Source: Chitinophaga pinensis (GTDB taxonomy: Bacteria; Bacteroidota; Bacteroidia; Chitinophagales; UBA10324). Taken from it: a stretch of 64,000 nt of DNA. The translations under genes were made by a program, and so were the position numbers. Where the stretch lies: the NCBI GenBank assembly GCA_945892775.1, contig CAMDDP010000010.1:1-64000 (forward strand), in the 5' to 3' direction. Of the stretch, positions 28,212 through 37,909 are shown piece after piece. Below the pieces are notes generated by a model. The model was not told the DNA's origin, searched no databases, and saw nothing but the letters and a program-made list of their open reading frames with translations. Each line of letters starts with the position of its first letter. Position 1 is the first letter of the stretch.

Positions 28212-29546
28212 TTAGTATGCAGAAGCAGCCGATGTACGACCTTTAATTCTACCTGACTTCATCAAACCATCATAATGTCGCATAAGCAAGTGACTCTCTA
28301 TTTGCTGAAGAGTATCAAGCACTACACCAACCATAATCAGCAATGAGGTTCCGCCAAAAAAGTTTCCAAAATCACCTATCATTCCGAACATAGCTGCAAA
28401 TGCAGGCAATATAGCCACCAGGGCAAGGAACAATGATCCTGGCAATGTAATTCTACTCATAATGCCATCAATAAAATCAGCTGTTTTCTTTCCGGGTTTT
28501 ATTCCAGGAACAAAACCACCATTGCGCTTCATATCATCAGCCATTTGAACTGGGTTTACAATTAATGCAGTATAGAAATAGGTAAAGACAACAATTAGAA
28601 GTCCGAATATAACATTATACCAAAAACTGGTATGATCAGTAAACATTCCCGCACCCTGGCTTGCAGCAGAATCAGGAAAGAATTGAGAAACAGTGGCCGG
28701 AATAAACATCAATGCCTGTGCAAAGATGATTGGCATAACACCAGCAGCATTTACTTTTAATGGAATGTACTGACGAACGCCGCCGTATTGTTTATTACCT
28801 ACAATTCGTTTTGCGTATTGAACAGGTATCTTTCTAGTTCCTTGCACCAAAAGAATAACCAACATTATAACTGCAATCAATGCAGCAATTTCAAAAATGA
28901 AAGCAACCAAACCACCATTGCCACCTGCACTCATTCTTGAAGTGAATTCAGCAGCTAATGAAAATGGTAAGCGGGCAATAATTCCAACCATAATTAAAAG
29001 TGAAATACCATTACCAATTCCTTTATCAGTAATTTTTTCTCCCAACCACATTACGAATACGGTTCCGGCCGTAAGTACCACTAAAGTAGAGAACCAAAAT
29101 AAACCTTCGCTCACTAAAATTTGTGCACCTAAGCTTTTAATGTAAACTACATAAGCAGAAGCTTGTAATGCAGTAACAACTACGGTCAATAATCGGGTAT
29201 ATTGATTTACGGTACGGCGACCGCTTTCATCCTTTTGTAATTTCTGAACAGCGGGTACAGCCATTCCTAATAGTTGCATCACAATGGAAGCAGAGATGTA
29301 GGGCATAATTCCCAACGCGAAAATGGATGCGCGCGTGAATGCGCCTCCGGCAAAAATATTTACCAATCCAAATATTCCTTTTCCACCTTCATCTTCGAGT
29401 TGTTGTAGTTGAGCGCCGTCAATTCCGGGTAACACGATATAGGAACCTATGCGGTAAATGGCTACTAAACCCAGGGTCATGAGAATACGAAACCTAAGGT
29501 CTTCTATTCTCCAGATATTTTTAATTGTTTGTATGAAATGGTTCAT
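28212..29546 (-). CDS. secY: Preprotein translocase subunit SecY
   Basis: The channel of the Sec translocon. 444 residues with ten predicted membrane helices, starting MNHFIQTIKNIWRIEDLRFR. Conserved segments: GIMPYISASIVMQLL (plug and TM2 area), GIGNGISLLIMVGI (TM4-5) and the cytosolic loop with GFVPGIKPGKKTADFID. It has its own promoter (29573-29602) and follows a terminator after rplO, so it is separated from the spc genes at the transcript level. Confidence 0.98.
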   Translation of the reverse strand: MNHFIQTIKNIWRIEDLRFRILMTLGLVAIYRIGSYIVLPGIDGAQLQQLEDEGGKGIFGLVNIFAGGAFTRASIFALGIMPYISASIVMQLLGMAVPAVQKLQKDESGRRTVNQYTRLLTVVVTALQASAYVVYIKSLGAQILVSEGLFWFSTLVVLTAGTVFVMWLGEKITDKGIGNGISLLIMVGIIARLPFSLAAEFTSRMSAGGNGGLVAFIFEIAALIAVIMLVILLVQGTRKIPVQYAKRIVGNKQYGGVRQYIPLKVNAAGVMPIIFAQALMFIPATVSQFFPDSAASQGAGMFTDHTSFWYNVIFGLLIVVFTYFYTALIVNPVQMADDMKRNGGFVPGIKPGKKTADFIDGIMSRITLPGSLFLALVAILPAFAAMFGMIGDFGNFFGGTSLLIMVGVVLDTLQQIESHLLMRHYDGLMKSGRIKGRTSAASAY

Positions 29547-29572
29547 ATTATATCAGCTTTCTGAAAGGGCAA

Positions 29573-29602
29573 CAAATGTAATTTTAATTTGAGTATCTGC
29601 AA
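29573..29602 (-). promoter_or_regulatory. Promoter of secY-map
   Basis: Minus strand TTG (29602-29600), 19-base spacer, TACATTTG (29580-29573): a full match to the Bacteroidota consensus, 27 bases upstream of the secY start. Confidence 0.75.
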
Positions 29603-29630
29603 GGAAGACAAATATCTTCTTTACGCAAAA

Positions 29631-29663
29631 ATGCCCCGATACAAATTCGTTTGATCGAGGCAT
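29631..29663 (-). terminator. Terminator after rplO
   Basis: Minus-strand hairpin ATGCCTCGAT (29663-29654) with ATCGGGGCAT (29640-29631), one T-G pair, then TTTTGCG. It starts 19 bases past the rplO stop at 29682. Confidence 0.75.
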
Positions 29664-29681
29664 CAATTTCATTATGAATTA

Positions 29682-30137
29682 TTATTTCTTTTCCAATAAA
29701 GTAAGTGTTCCACCGGCGCTTTCAATTGCGGCCTTGGCTTTTGCACTTGCTGCATTTACGGTGATATTCAATTTAGCAGTTAACTCACCACGACCTAATA
29801 TTTTAATCGGCTCGTTGCGTTGCACATATCCTATTTCTTTCAAAACAGCAAAATTCACTTCCTTTAAATTATGCTTGGTTACTAAATTCTGAAGTGCGTC
29901 TAAATTAAATTCAGCAAACTCAACACGAAAAGGATTAGTAAAACCAAACTTAGGAACACGACGCTGCAAAGGCATTTGACCACCTTCAAACCCTCTCTTG
30001 TTTTTATGGCCAGAGCGTGAACCAGCACCGTTCATACCTCTTGTTGAGGTTCCACCGTGTCCGCTTCCCTGTCCGCGACCAACACGCTTGCGATTTTTTG
30101 TTGCTCCTTCTGCGGGTTTTAAATTATGTAAATTCAT
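29682..30137 (-). CDS. rplO: 50S ribosomal protein L15
   Basis: L15 bridges domains of 23S rRNA in late 50S assembly. The N-terminal KPAEGATKNRKRVGRGQGSG, the glycine-rich middle (GSRSGHKNKRGFEGGQMPL) and the C-terminal fold (IKILGRGELTAKLNITVN) are typical. 151 residues. Last gene of the rpsH-to-rplO unit; a terminator follows before secY. Confidence 0.98.
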   Translation of the reverse strand: MNLHNLKPAEGATKNRKRVGRGQGSGHGGTSTRGMNGAGSRSGHKNKRGFEGGQMPLQRRVPKFGFTNPFRVEFAEFNLDALQNLVTKHNLKEVNFAVLKEIGYVQRNEPIKILGRGELTAKLNITVNAASAKAKAAIESAGGTLTLLEKK

Positions 30138-30161
30138 TGTTGAAAAATTAATCTTTTATAC

Positions 30162-30347
30162 TTATCCGGTTACTTCTTCTGTTTTTACTAAGTGACTTAC
30201 CTTACCAATCATACCAAGAATTTGTGCTGTTCCTTCTTTAACAATAGGCACATGCAATCTTTTTATTCCGAGAGCTTTTATCGTTCTTTTCTGACGATCG
30301 GTACGATCAATTGCGCTTTTTACCTGTGTGATTTTAATCTTTGCCAT
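30162..30347 (-). CDS. rpmD: 50S ribosomal protein L30
   Basis: 61 residues: MAKIKITQVKSAIDRTDRQK, then IKALGIKRLHVPIV and a helix ending KVSHLVKTEEVTG. This is the short bacterial L30 fold. Standard place between rpsE and rplO. Confidence 0.97.
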   Translation of the reverse strand: MAKIKITQVKSAIDRTDRQKRTIKALGIKRLHVPIVKEGTAQILGMIGKVSHLVKTEEVTG

Positions 30348-30402
30348 TTATTTTTAGTTTTCCAATTCACTGTTGTAAAAATATCAATGAAATTATTTAA
30401 AA

Positions 30403-30921
30403 TTATCCGTTAAAAACTCTTTTTAAAGTAATGCCACGACACATTGCAATTGCAACGGGGTCACGCAAATCAGTTAACGCCTTTATAGTTGCCTTAACAA
30501 CGTTGTGAGGATTTGAAGACCCTAAAGATTTTGCCAACACATCTGTAACACCCGCACTCTCTAACACCGCACGCATTGCACCACCAGCAATTACACCGGT
30601 ACCATGCGAAGCCGGTTTTACCCAAACTTTAGATGCACCAAATTTTGAAATTTGTTCGTGAGGAATAGTGCCTTTCAAAATAGGAACTTTTACGAGGTTC
30701 TTTTTTGCATCGTCAATTCCCTTAGTGATAGCTTCTTGTACTTCACGCGCCTTACCTAAACCATGGCCAACAATTCCATTTGAATCTCCAACCACTACAA
30801 GAGCAGAGAAGCTAAACGTACGACCACCCTTAGTTGTTTTAGTAACGCGATTAATGCTTACTACTTTTTCTTTTAAATCGAGTTCACTTGTTTTAACCCG
30901 TTGAATTGTTGCTTGAGACAT
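30403..30921 (-). CDS. rpsE: 30S ribosomal protein S5
   Basis: S5 contributes to decoding fidelity and the helicase activity at the mRNA entry. The double-stranded-RNA-binding-like N-terminal domain ([20 protein letters not shown], then [15 protein letters not shown]) and the C-terminal domain ([19 protein letters not shown], then [11 protein letters not shown]) are complete. 172 residues. Standard spc-operon place. Confidence 0.98.
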   Translation of the reverse strand: MSQATIQRVKTSELDLKEKVVSINRVTKTTKGGRTFSFSALVVVGDSNGIVGHGLGKAREVQEAITKGIDDAKKNLVKVPILKGTIPHEQISKFGASKVWVKPASHGTGVIAGGAMRAVLESAGVTDVLAKSLGSSNPHNVVKATIKALTDLRDPVAIAMCRGITLKRVFNG

Positions 30922-30948
30922 TTTTATTTAGATATAATTTTGTTCAAA

Positions 30949-31296
30949 TCAGAATTGTAAACCACCTTCCCTTGCACCTTCAGCAATTGCTTTAACACGA
31001 CCATGATAAAGAAATCCACCCCGATCAAAAACAGCAGAAGTAATTCCTTTTTCAGCAGCCATTTTTGCCAACGCTACACCAACTTGTTTTGATTTTTCGG
31101 TTTTGTTTCCTGTGATTTCTTTTAAATCACGCGATGAAGCTGAAAGCAAAGTATGGCCTGCCTCGTCGTTAATTAACTGTGCATATATTTCGCTATTACT
31201 ACGGTAAATACTAATACGCGGACGCTCAGCAGTACCTGAAATTTTCTTGCGAATTCTCTTGTGAATTTTAAAACGGCTTGTTGCTTTATTTGACAT
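30949..31296 (-). CDS. rplR: 50S ribosomal protein L18
   Basis: L18 binds 5S rRNA with L5. The 115-residue sequence has the basic N-terminus ([20 protein letters not shown]), the segment [14 protein letters not shown] and the C-terminal [20 protein letters not shown]. Standard place between rplF and rpsE. Confidence 0.98.
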   Translation of the reverse strand: MSNKATSRFKIHKRIRKKISGTAERPRISIYRSNSEIYAQLINDEAGHTLLSASSRDLKEITGNKTEKSKQVGVALAKMAAEKGITSAVFDRGGFLYHGRVKAIAEGAREGGLQF

Positions 31297-31323
31297 CTTA
31301 TGAACTGTTCTTTTCTTAAAAAA

Positions 31324-31884
31324 TTATTTTGCACTTGACGCAGACTTACCTGCTTTGCGACGAAGTATCTCTGTTGTATACTTGATACCTTTTCCTTTAT
31401 AAGGTTCAGGACGACGAACATCGCGAATTTTGGCAGCCAATTGACCAAGCAATTGTTTATCAGCAGAATCCAAAGTAATCATTGGATTTTGTCCTTTCAA
31501 TTGTTCAGCAGAAATTTTAATTTCCTTCGGAATCATGAACAACACAGGGTGAGAATAACCAACGCTTAATTCTAACATTTGACCTGTAACTGTAGCACGA
31601 AAACCCACACCAACCATTTCTAATTTTTTCTGGTAGCCAGTAGCCACACCCGTTACCATGTTGTTTAATAACGCACGATATAAACCATGCATAGCTTTGT
31701 GACGCTTTTGTTCAGTAGGTCGTTCGAGAATAATATTTTCTCCTTCTACCTTTACCGTAATATCTACATCAACTTTTTGTTTTAATTCCCCCTTGGGCCC
31801 TTTAACAGTAACGATGTTGTTTTCAGCAACATTAACTGTAACACCTTTAAGTAAGGCAACTGGCATTTTTCCAATCCGTGACAT
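31324..31884 (-). CDS. rplF: 50S ribosomal protein L6
   Basis: L6 supports the sarcin-ricin loop region and factor binding. Both halves of the duplicated fold are visible: MSRIGKMPVALLKGVTV, VKGPKGELKQKV, then the second copy around GQMLELSVGYSHPV and the C-terminal signature EPYKGKGIKY. 186 residues, normal. Confidence 0.98.
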   Translation of the reverse strand: MSRIGKMPVALLKGVTVNVAENNIVTVKGPKGELKQKVDVDITVKVEGENIILERPTEQKRHKAMHGLYRALLNNMVTGVATGYQKKLEMVGVGFRATVTGQMLELSVGYSHPVLFMIPKEIKISAEQLKGQNPMITLDSADKQLLGQLAAKIRDVRRPEPYKGKGIKYTTEILRRKAGKSASSAK

Positions 31885-31908
31885 ATTGTTTACTTTCTCT
31901 TTTCTCGA

Positions 31909-32310
31909 TTAATTAACCTTAAATAAAATTTCACCTCCAACCTTTTGAGCACGCGCTTCTTTTTCTGTCATTACTCCTTTAGGTGTACTAACTACAACAA
32001 TCCCTAATCCATTTAAAGTGCGTGGAAGATCTTCACTTTTAGAATACTTGCGCAATCCTGGACGACTTACTCTCCAAATTTTTCGAATAGCAGGAATTCG
32101 CGTTTCAGGATTGTATTTTAATGCAACCATGATTGTGCCTTGTGGTCCTTTACTATCATCGAATTTATATTTGAGAATATATCCTTTTTCGTAAAGAATT
32201 TCAGTAATCCTCTTCTTTAAATTCGAAGCCGGAATTTCTACAATTCGGTGGTTCGCATGCTGGGCATTGCGTACGCGTGTGAGGTAGTCGGCTATCGGAT
32301 CTGTTACCAT
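31909..32310 (-). CDS. rpsH: 30S ribosomal protein S8
   Basis: A primary 16S rRNA-binding protein and, in E. coli, the repressor of the spc operon. It begins MVTDPIADYLTRVRNAQHA and contains the C-terminal signature GLGIVVVSTPKGVMTEKEAR. 133 residues. Unusually it heads its own transcription unit: a full promoter lies at 32342-32371 and rpsN, its normal upstream neighbour, is almost 3 kb away behind a terminator and a TonB-dependent receptor gene. Confidence 0.98.
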   Translation of the reverse strand: MVTDPIADYLTRVRNAQHANHRIVEIPASNLKKRITEILYEKGYILKYKFDDSKGPQGTIMVALKYNPETRIPAIRKIWRVSRPGLRKYSKSEDLPRTLNGLGIVVVSTPKGVMTEKEARAQKVGGEILFKVN

Positions 32311-32341
32311 AAATAGAAAATCGTTATTTTTTTTGGGAAGG

Positions 32342-32371
32342 CAAAGGTAAACATCTGTTCCATTTTAACAA
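32342..32371 (-). promoter_or_regulatory. Promoter of the rpsH-rplO unit
   Basis: Minus strand TTG (32371-32369), 19-base spacer, TACCTTTG (32349-32342), followed by CCTTCCC. Full match to the Bacteroidota consensus, 31 bases upstream of the rpsH start. Confidence 0.8.
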
Positions 32372-32646
32372 GTATTAAAAAAATATTGTTTGGCAACATG
32401 ATTTCAGTGGTAAAACCTGGCTTTCTATAAATAGAATTATCTATGATAGCAACTGATAAAAATCGATTATTTAAAATCAGATTTCAAACTTGAAAAATAA
32501 TTTTATTCGACTTCATTTTTCTTTAAAAAAGGGGCATCTTCGAAACAACTCCTTAACAATACTTTAAAATTTAAGAGTGCTAAAACTGAATATTTCCCCT
32601 TCGTTTGCCTATGGTTACAACTTTACTATCAGCAAACATTGAAACA
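32372..32646. other. Gap between rpsH promoter and the TonB-receptor gene
   Basis: AT-rich, no credible coding frame. The only structure seen is a poor hairpin on the minus strand (AAGGAG near 32554, paired loosely with CCCCTT near 32530) followed by a T run at 32529-32524. It may be a degraded terminator for the receptor gene ending at 32647. Confidence 0.4.
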
Positions 32647-35091
32647 TCAAAAATCTATCCTGTAATAAAACAATGGCAACCGCCCCAACTGGTAATCGTA
32701 ACGAATGGGTGATGCGGTGGCATCGAAATTATCGGGCGCATAAGTGAGCTTGAGAATATTTTTTGTATCGAACAGGTTCACAATGTCCAAACCAATCTCG
32801 TGTGATACTTTTTTTGAGTTGATTCGGTAATTGATTTTTAAATCGGCGCGGAAGTATGAAGGCAGTTGCAGAGTGTTGCGCGATGAATCAATGTACACTA
32901 TGTCCTTCTGATAAATAGATTCAGTGGTGTCAACTGGTCCGTACCAGCGACCGCCAGCAACGGTAATTTTTGCACTCAACTGCAAAGCATTTTTATTTTT
33001 AAAAATAAATTCTTTAGCTAGAATTCCATTAGCTGCATACTGTCCGTCGAAATCAGTGCGGCGCTCAACACCATCGCTGCCTTTGTAATTGGATTCGAAC
33101 AAAGAGAGTGAAACAAGGAAATAATAATTCTTACTAAATCCTTTTTCAAGCGTGAACTCGAGACCATAGTTCTGCCCAGTGCCTTTGTTTTCCAATTTAT
33201 CAGCAAAGAAACGGGAGAAGCCCGCACCCGAATTAACCAATGAAAAAGAAGAAGATTTTTTGGTGACAGGTACATCATACAGGTACTGATAATAGGCTTC
33301 GGTTTTGAAGTATAATTGTTTACCCAATAGTTTGTCGTACGAAACAACAGAATGATAACTTTTTGTTAATCCCATGTTGTGATTGTATTCGTGCGCCACG
33401 CCATTACTGAAATCGGGACTGTAGAAATAAAGGTAAGTATTCTGAATCTGACTGTGCATTCCTAAACCAATATTCAGCGACTGATTGTGCTTCATTTCGT
33501 ACTTCATGCCAATGCGAGGTTCCACCGGCGAAAGCGCATTTCCCAATGAGAAATACAACGCATGCAAACCGATATTGAAAGTAAGTGCATCACTTGGTTT
33601 GTAATGAAGCTGAAAATAAGGTTGAATAAGAGTTGCCATTTCGTGTGCATCCCATCGTTTGTAGAATTGATAATAAAGCGGGGATAGTATATCAATGCTT
33701 CGTATGCTATCGAGAAAATTAAAAAAATAAGTATCAATATTGAATCCTGTTTTGAACGAAAGGTGATTATTAATCCTATTGGTTAAGTACCATGCAGCAG
33801 AAACTTTATCCTGATTAAAATTATAGCCGAGCAAATGCGTAATACTATCTACAACAAAAACACTATCAGCGTTTATATGACGATACACCAGTTCATGATG
33901 AACTTTCTGACTTTCGTCCTGATACATTAAGGTGAACTTCGAAAACAGATTTTGATTGAATGATTTATTCAGACTGAAACCCACCACACCCATTTGCGAG
34001 GCAAAGTATTGGTCGCGGTCGTTCTCGCCATAAATATTTCGTATTGGTTTTGTTTGTTCGCTAATGAGAATGGCAACTTTACTCATTCCGCCAACTCCGA
34101 AAACAGAAAAATTGGTGTTGCCCTTCATGGGGAAATTTAAACGGAAAGAACCATCCTGATAATGCGGCACGGCATCGGTTCCGATTTCAATTCCGAGTGC
34201 ACTAAATAAAGCGAGTGTACTATAACGGTAGGTAGCGAGATAAGAGGATTTGCTTTTTTTACTGAATGGTCCTTCAGCTAAGACCTCTGTGCCAAGAAAA
34301 CCGAACTGTCCGCTGAACTCATGCTTTTCATTGTTCCCGTTTCGCAATTTTAAATCGAACGCACCAGCAATAGAATTTCCCAATTCAGCAGGAAAAGCAC
34401 CGGTATAAAAATCAGAGTTAGCTAAAATTTTATTATTGAGAATAGAAACTGGTCCGCCAGCAGTGCCTGGAATATTGAAATGATTCGGATTAAAAATATC
34501 CACTCCTTCTAAACGCCACAAAACACCGGAAGGCGAATTGCCGCGCACCACAATATCGTTGCGCGAATCATCGGCACCTTGCACGCCTGCGAAATTGCTT
34601 GCCATTCTCGCAGGGTCGCCGCGACTGCCTGCATAGCGATTGGTTTCTTCAATGGAGAAAGTTCGCGTGCTCACGGTGCTCATTTCGTTTCTACTTTGTC
34701 CCACCTTGTTTGCGCTCACTACAATCTCTTCGATATTTTTTGCGCTGGATTCGAGATGAACATCAATTGCCGATTCTTTTCCTGATGAAAGAATAATATC
34801 GCGCACAAATCCTTCAATGTATCCGACATAAGTAATATGCAATGAATATCTGCCCACCGCAATTTCATTGAAATGATAGCTTCCGTTTTCATCAGAATAA
34901 TTTCCTTTCACAATTGCGCTGTCCTTCATCAATAAAACAGTTGCACCTATTAATGGAAAATCAGATTCAGCATCTTTTATAATTCCTCGAATGGTTTGTG
35001 TTGGAGTTTGCGCTAAGCACTTCGACATATTCTGTGTAACAAGTGAAGAGAAAAGTGAAAGCGTGAAAAGCAAAAACAGATTTTTTTTCAT
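32647..35091 (-). CDS. TonB-dependent receptor with CarboxypepD_reg N-terminal domain
   Basis: 814 residues from the ATG at 35091 (MKKNLFLLFTLSLFSSLVTQ, signal peptide). A longer reading to 35160 adds a non-signal stretch and is rejected. A CarboxypepD_reg domain (TQTIRGIIKDAESDFPLIGA to SSAKNIEEIVVSANK) is followed by a reduced plug (ARMASNFAGVQGADDSRNDI, VRGNSPSGVLWRLEGVDI, IAGAFDLKLRNGN) and a barrel ending LGRLPLFYYRIDF. The exact substrate is unknown; there is no SusD partner. It sits between rpsN and rpsH, in the same direction, where relatives have no gene. Confidence 0.87.
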   Translation of the reverse strand: MKKNLFLLFTLSLFSSLVTQNMSKCLAQTPTQTIRGIIKDAESDFPLIGATVLLMKDSAIVKGNYSDENGSYHFNEIAVGRYSLHITYVGYIEGFVRDIILSSGKESAIDVHLESSAKNIEEIVVSANKVGQSRNEMSTVSTRTFSIEETNRYAGSRGDPARMASNFAGVQGADDSRNDIVVRGNSPSGVLWRLEGVDIFNPNHFNIPGTAGGPVSILNNKILANSDFYTGAFPAELGNSIAGAFDLKLRNGNNEKHEFSGQFGFLGTEVLAEGPFSKKSKSSYLATYRYSTLALFSALGIEIGTDAVPHYQDGSFRLNFPMKGNTNFSVFGVGGMSKVAILISEQTKPIRNIYGENDRDQYFASQMGVVGFSLNKSFNQNLFSKFTLMYQDESQKVHHELVYRHINADSVFVVDSITHLLGYNFNQDKVSAAWYLTNRINNHLSFKTGFNIDTYFFNFLDSIRSIDILSPLYYQFYKRWDAHEMATLIQPYFQLHYKPSDALTFNIGLHALYFSLGNALSPVEPRIGMKYEMKHNQSLNIGLGMHSQIQNTYLYFYSPDFSNGVAHEYNHNMGLTKSYHSVVSYDKLLGKQLYFKTEAYYQYLYDVPVTKKSSSFSLVNSGAGFSRFFADKLENKGTGQNYGLEFTLEKGFSKNYYFLVSLSLFESNYKGSDGVERRTDFDGQYAANGILAKEFIFKNKNALQLSAKITVAGGRWYGPVDTTESIYQKDIVYIDSSRNTLQLPSYFRADLKINYRINSKKVSHEIGLDIVNLFDTKNILKLTYAPDNFDATASPIRYDYQLGRLPLFYYRIDF

Positions 35092-35213
35092 TCCTAAAAT
35101 ATTTGAGTGCGAAAAATAACAAGATAGTGTAACAGATGCGATTGACATATGTGAAATCAATATTTAAAATTAAATTGATTTTAAAATCGCTCTTTCATTC
35201 AAGTCTAAAAAAC

Positions 35214-35249
35214 AAGAAAGCCACTCTCAAAACTGAGAATGGCTTTCTT
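35214..35249 (-). terminator. Terminator of the S10-type unit after rpsN
   Basis: Outer 10-bp arms (35214-35223 and 35240-35249) and an inner 5-bp stem (35225-35229 and 35234-35238) with one mismatch between them. On the minus strand it is followed by TTTTTTAGAC. It lies 54 bases past the rpsN stop and can also terminate from the other side (TTTATTTC). Confidence 0.82.
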
Positions 35250-35303
35250 TTATTTCTGAAAAGTTAAGGCTGCAGATTGAATACTTCCAACTGCCTACTG
35301 ATT

Positions 35304-35573
35304 TTACCAACTTGATTTAGTCAATCCCGGAATTTTTCCGAAGAGGGCTAACTGGCGGAACATCTGGCGCGACAATCCAAACTGACGAATGTATCCTCTT
35401 GAACGACCAGTGATTGCACAACGATTGTGTTTGCGAACCTTTGATGAGTTCTTTGGAAGTTTATCTAACCCAACTAAATCGCCGGAGGCTTTTAACTCAG
35501 CTCTTTTTGCAGCATACTTTGCCACCATTCTTTCACGCTTTCTTTCTCTGGCTTTTACTGATGATTTTGCCAT
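35304..35573 (-). CDS. rpsN: 30S ribosomal protein S14 (zinc-free form)
   Basis: S14 stabilises the 30S head. 89 residues, [20 protein letters not shown] to the C-terminal [20 protein letters not shown] and IPGLTKSSW. It lacks the CxxC pairs of the short zinc form. It starts 1 base after the rplE stop. The S10-to-spc run of genes stops here: a terminator follows instead of rpsH. Confidence 0.98.
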   Translation of the reverse strand: MAKSSVKARERKRERMVAKYAAKRAELKASGDLVGLDKLPKNSSKVRKHNRCAITGRSRGYIRQFGLSRQMFRQLALFGKIPGLTKSSW

Positions 35574-35574
35574 A

Positions 35575-36144
35575 TTAATTCTGTTCTGTTTTTAAACTTT
35601 TAAATGGTAATCCCAATTCTTTTAAAAGGGCAAATGCTTCTGCATCTGAATTTGCGGTGGTAACGAATGTGATATCCATTCCGTTCATGTGTGTTACTTT
35701 ATCAATATCAATTTCGGGGAAAATAATTTGTTCAGTAATACCAAGGGTATAATTTCCTCTGCCATCGAAACTCTTTTCGTTCACACCTTTGAAATCGCGA
35801 ACGCGTGGAAGCGCAACAGAAAAAAGACGATCCATAAATTCGTACATGCGATCACCTCTTAATGTAACCCTTACTCCAACACCAACTCCAACTCTCAATT
35901 TGAAATTAGAAATATCTTTCTTTGATTTTGTAGCTACAGCTTTTTGTCCTGTGATAGTGGTCATTTCATTGACAGCAACATCAATCATCTTTTTGTCAGA
36001 AGTAGCTTTACCAACGCCCTGGTTGATAGCAATCTTGGATATTTTAGGCACCTGCATTACGCTAGTGTAGCTAAACTGCTTCATCATTGCAGGAACAACT
36101 TGATCCTTGTATTTCTTTTTTAAACGGGCAACATATGCTTCCAT
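35575..36144 (-). CDS. rplE: 50S ribosomal protein L5
   Basis: L5 binds 5S rRNA and contacts the P-site tRNA. It has the N-terminal [20 protein letters not shown], the block [33 protein letters not shown] and the C-terminal [15 protein letters not shown]. 189 residues, normal. Between rplX and rpsN. Confidence 0.98.
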   Translation of the reverse strand: MEAYVARLKKKYKDQVVPAMMKQFSYTSVMQVPKISKIAINQGVGKATSDKKMIDVAVNEMTTITGQKAVATKSKKDISNFKLRVGVGVGVRVTLRGDRMYEFMDRLFSVALPRVRDFKGVNEKSFDGRGNYTLGITEQIIFPEIDIDKVTHMNGMDITFVTTANSDAEAFALLKELGLPFKSLKTEQN

Positions 36145-36172
36145 GATTTCCTTTTTTCTTTTTTAGGAATTG

Positions 36173-36523
36173 TTATTTGATTTCAACTCCGGATTTTTTT
36201 GCAATTCGGGTAGCCTTACCATTTTCACGATTACGACCTACACGCGTTGCTGTTCCTGCTTTAGGATCAACCAAAGAGATATTAGAAATATGCACTTTAG
36301 CTTCCTTCTTTACAATACCTCCATTTGGAGTTTTTGCATCGGGTTTTGTGTGGCGCGAAACAATATTTACGCCCTCAACTAAAGCACGCATTTCATTTGG
36401 CAGCACTTCAATCACACGACCTTTCTTTCCTTTATCATCACCGGCGAGCATGATTACCATATCCCCTTTGCGGATATTAATCTTCGCCTTGAATCTTTTG
36501 GTTTTTGATTTATCTCTTTTCAT
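36173..36523 (-). CDS. rplX: 50S ribosomal protein L24
   Basis: An early assembly protein that binds the 5' end of 23S rRNA. The KOW motif is visible ([20 protein letters not shown]) and the rest follows the family ([36 protein letters not shown]). 116 residues. Only 3 bases separate it from rplN. Confidence 0.97.
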   Translation of the reverse strand: MKRDKSKTKRFKAKINIRKGDMVIMLAGDDKGKKGRVIEVLPNEMRALVEGVNIVSRHTKPDAKTPNGGIVKKEAKVHISNISLVDPKAGTATRVGRNRENGKATRIAKKSGVEIK

Positions 36524-36526
36524 TTT

Positions 36527-36895
36527 CTACAAAACTTCAGGGGCTAATGAAATAATTTTCATGTATTGTTTTTCACGCAATTCTCTAGCCACTGGGCCAA
36601 ATATGCGAGTTCCACGCGGTTCGTTTGATTCATTGAGCAAAACAACCGCATTGTCATCGAAACGAATGTATGAACCATCCTTACGACGAATCCGATTTTT
36701 AACACGAACAATTACCGCTTTTGTAACAGTTCCTTTTTTAACTGCACCAGCCGGTATAGCGTCCTTTACAGTAACAACAACAGTATCACCAATGCTCGCA
36801 TAACGCTGGTGTGCGTGTCCGAGAATGCGGATAACGAGCACTTCTTTAGCTCCGCTATTATCTGCAACATTCAATCTTGATTCTGTCTGTACCAT
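36527..36895 (-). CDS. rplN: 50S ribosomal protein L14
   Basis: L14 lies at a 50S-30S bridge. It begins [20 protein letters not shown] and has the [20 protein letters not shown] and [20 protein letters not shown] blocks. 122 residues, the standard length. Confidence 0.98.
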   Translation of the reverse strand: MVQTESRLNVADNSGAKEVLVIRILGHAHQRYASIGDTVVVTVKDAIPAGAVKKGTVTKAVIVRVKNRIRRKDGSYIRFDDNAVVLLNESNEPRGTRIFGPVARELREKQYMKIISLAPEVL

Positions 36896-36967
36896 TTTCT
36901 TTCTTCTTTTGAATCTATTGTTTTATTTGCAATTTCTCAAATGACCCGAGAAAGAGCAAAGTAATTT

Positions 36968-37225
36968 TTACTTAGCTTTTTCGATTATTGAAACCAAGCG
37001 CCATCTTTTGGTTTTACTCAACGGGCGTGTTTCTTCAATTGTAACTGTATCACCAATTCCACATTCATTCTTTTCATCATGTGCATGAAAATTGGTTGAC
37101 TTTTTCAAATACTTACCGTATTTCGAGTGCATTACTTTTCGCTCCACACTTACAGTAATGGTCTTATCCATTTTACTGCTGGTAACAAGCCCATTCCGGG
37201 TTTTTCTTAATTTCCTATCTTCCAT
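36968..37225 (-). CDS. rpsQ: 30S ribosomal protein S17
   Basis: A primary 16S rRNA-binding OB-fold protein. 85 residues: [20 protein letters not shown], then [38 protein letters not shown]. Standard place between rpmC and rplN. Confidence 0.97.
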   Translation of the reverse strand: MEDRKLRKTRNGLVTSSKMDKTITVSVERKVMHSKYGKYLKKSTNFHAHDEKNECGIGDTVTIEETRPLSKTKRWRLVSIIEKAK

Positions 37226-37233
37226 GATCCGGA

Positions 37234-37446
37234 TTATTTATTAGTAGTTTGCTTAGCACGATTAGCTGTTTCATGAGTCATGCGCGCAATGTCTCTGCGT
37301 AAATAACGCATAGTCATTGGGTTTTCCAATGGAGTAACCGTGTGATTAAAATGCATTCGTTGCAGTCTTGTTTTTTCTTCTGCTAATTTCACTTTCAGGT
37401 CTGCATCTGAAAGTTCGTGCAGGTTTAATTTTATTTTTTTAGCCAT
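37234..37446 (-). CDS. rpmC: 50S ribosomal protein L29
   Basis: 70-residue two-helix protein at the peptide exit: [20 protein letters not shown], then [19 protein letters not shown]. This surface helps bind trigger factor and SRP. Standard place between rplP and rpsQ. Confidence 0.96.
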   Translation of the reverse strand: MAKKIKLNLHELSDADLKVKLAEEKTRLQRMHFNHTVTPLENPMTMRYLRRDIARMTHETANRAKQTTNK

Positions 37447-37466
37447 TGTTTCTTACTATTTATTTA

Positions 37467-37886
37467 TCAGGCTTTGTATTCGCGACTAATGATGAACTTT
37501 GTTTTGATTGGAAGTTTTTGAGCTGCCAATGCCATTGCTTCACGTGCTATCAACAAGGATACTCCTTCAGCTTCGAATAGAATTCGACCTGGCTTAACAA
37601 CAGCTACCCAACCTTCAGGACCTCCCTTACCCTTTCCCATGCGCACTTCGGCTGGTTTAGCAGTTTTTGCTTTATCAGGAAAAATACGAATCCAAACTTG
37701 ACCTTCACGCTTCATGTGACGGGTTAAAGCAACACGGGCTGCTTCAATTTGTTTATCGGTCAGCCAGATTTGATCCAGTGCTTTCAATCCAAACGAACCA
37801 AAAGAAAGGGAAGCACCACGATGATCGTTTCCTTTCATCTTGCCTCTCTGCGGTCTGCGCCACTTGGTCTTTTTCGGTTGTAACAT
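37467..37886 (-). CDS. rplP: 50S ribosomal protein L16
   Basis: L16 is near the A site and 5S rRNA. Seen: [20 protein letters not shown], the block [20 protein letters not shown] and [20 protein letters not shown]. 139 residues. The arginine hydroxylated in some bacteria lies in this last region but its state cannot be known. Confidence 0.98.
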   Translation of the reverse strand: MLQPKKTKWRRPQRGKMKGNDHRGASLSFGSFGLKALDQIWLTDKQIEAARVALTRHMKREGQVWIRIFPDKAKTAKPAEVRMGKGKGGPEGWVAVVKPGRILFEAEGVSLLIAREAMALAAQKLPIKTKFIISREYKA

Positions 37887-37909
37887 AATGTCTCTCTTAT
37901 TATCGTTTC

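Noticed and set aside
32372-32646. An RNA gene or riboswitch in the gap before rpsH
   Set aside because: No stable or conserved structure; only a poor hairpin was seen.
35091-35160. A longer N-terminus for the TonB-dependent receptor at 32647
   Set aside because: It would place 23 residues before a clear signal peptide (MKKNLFLLFTLSLF).
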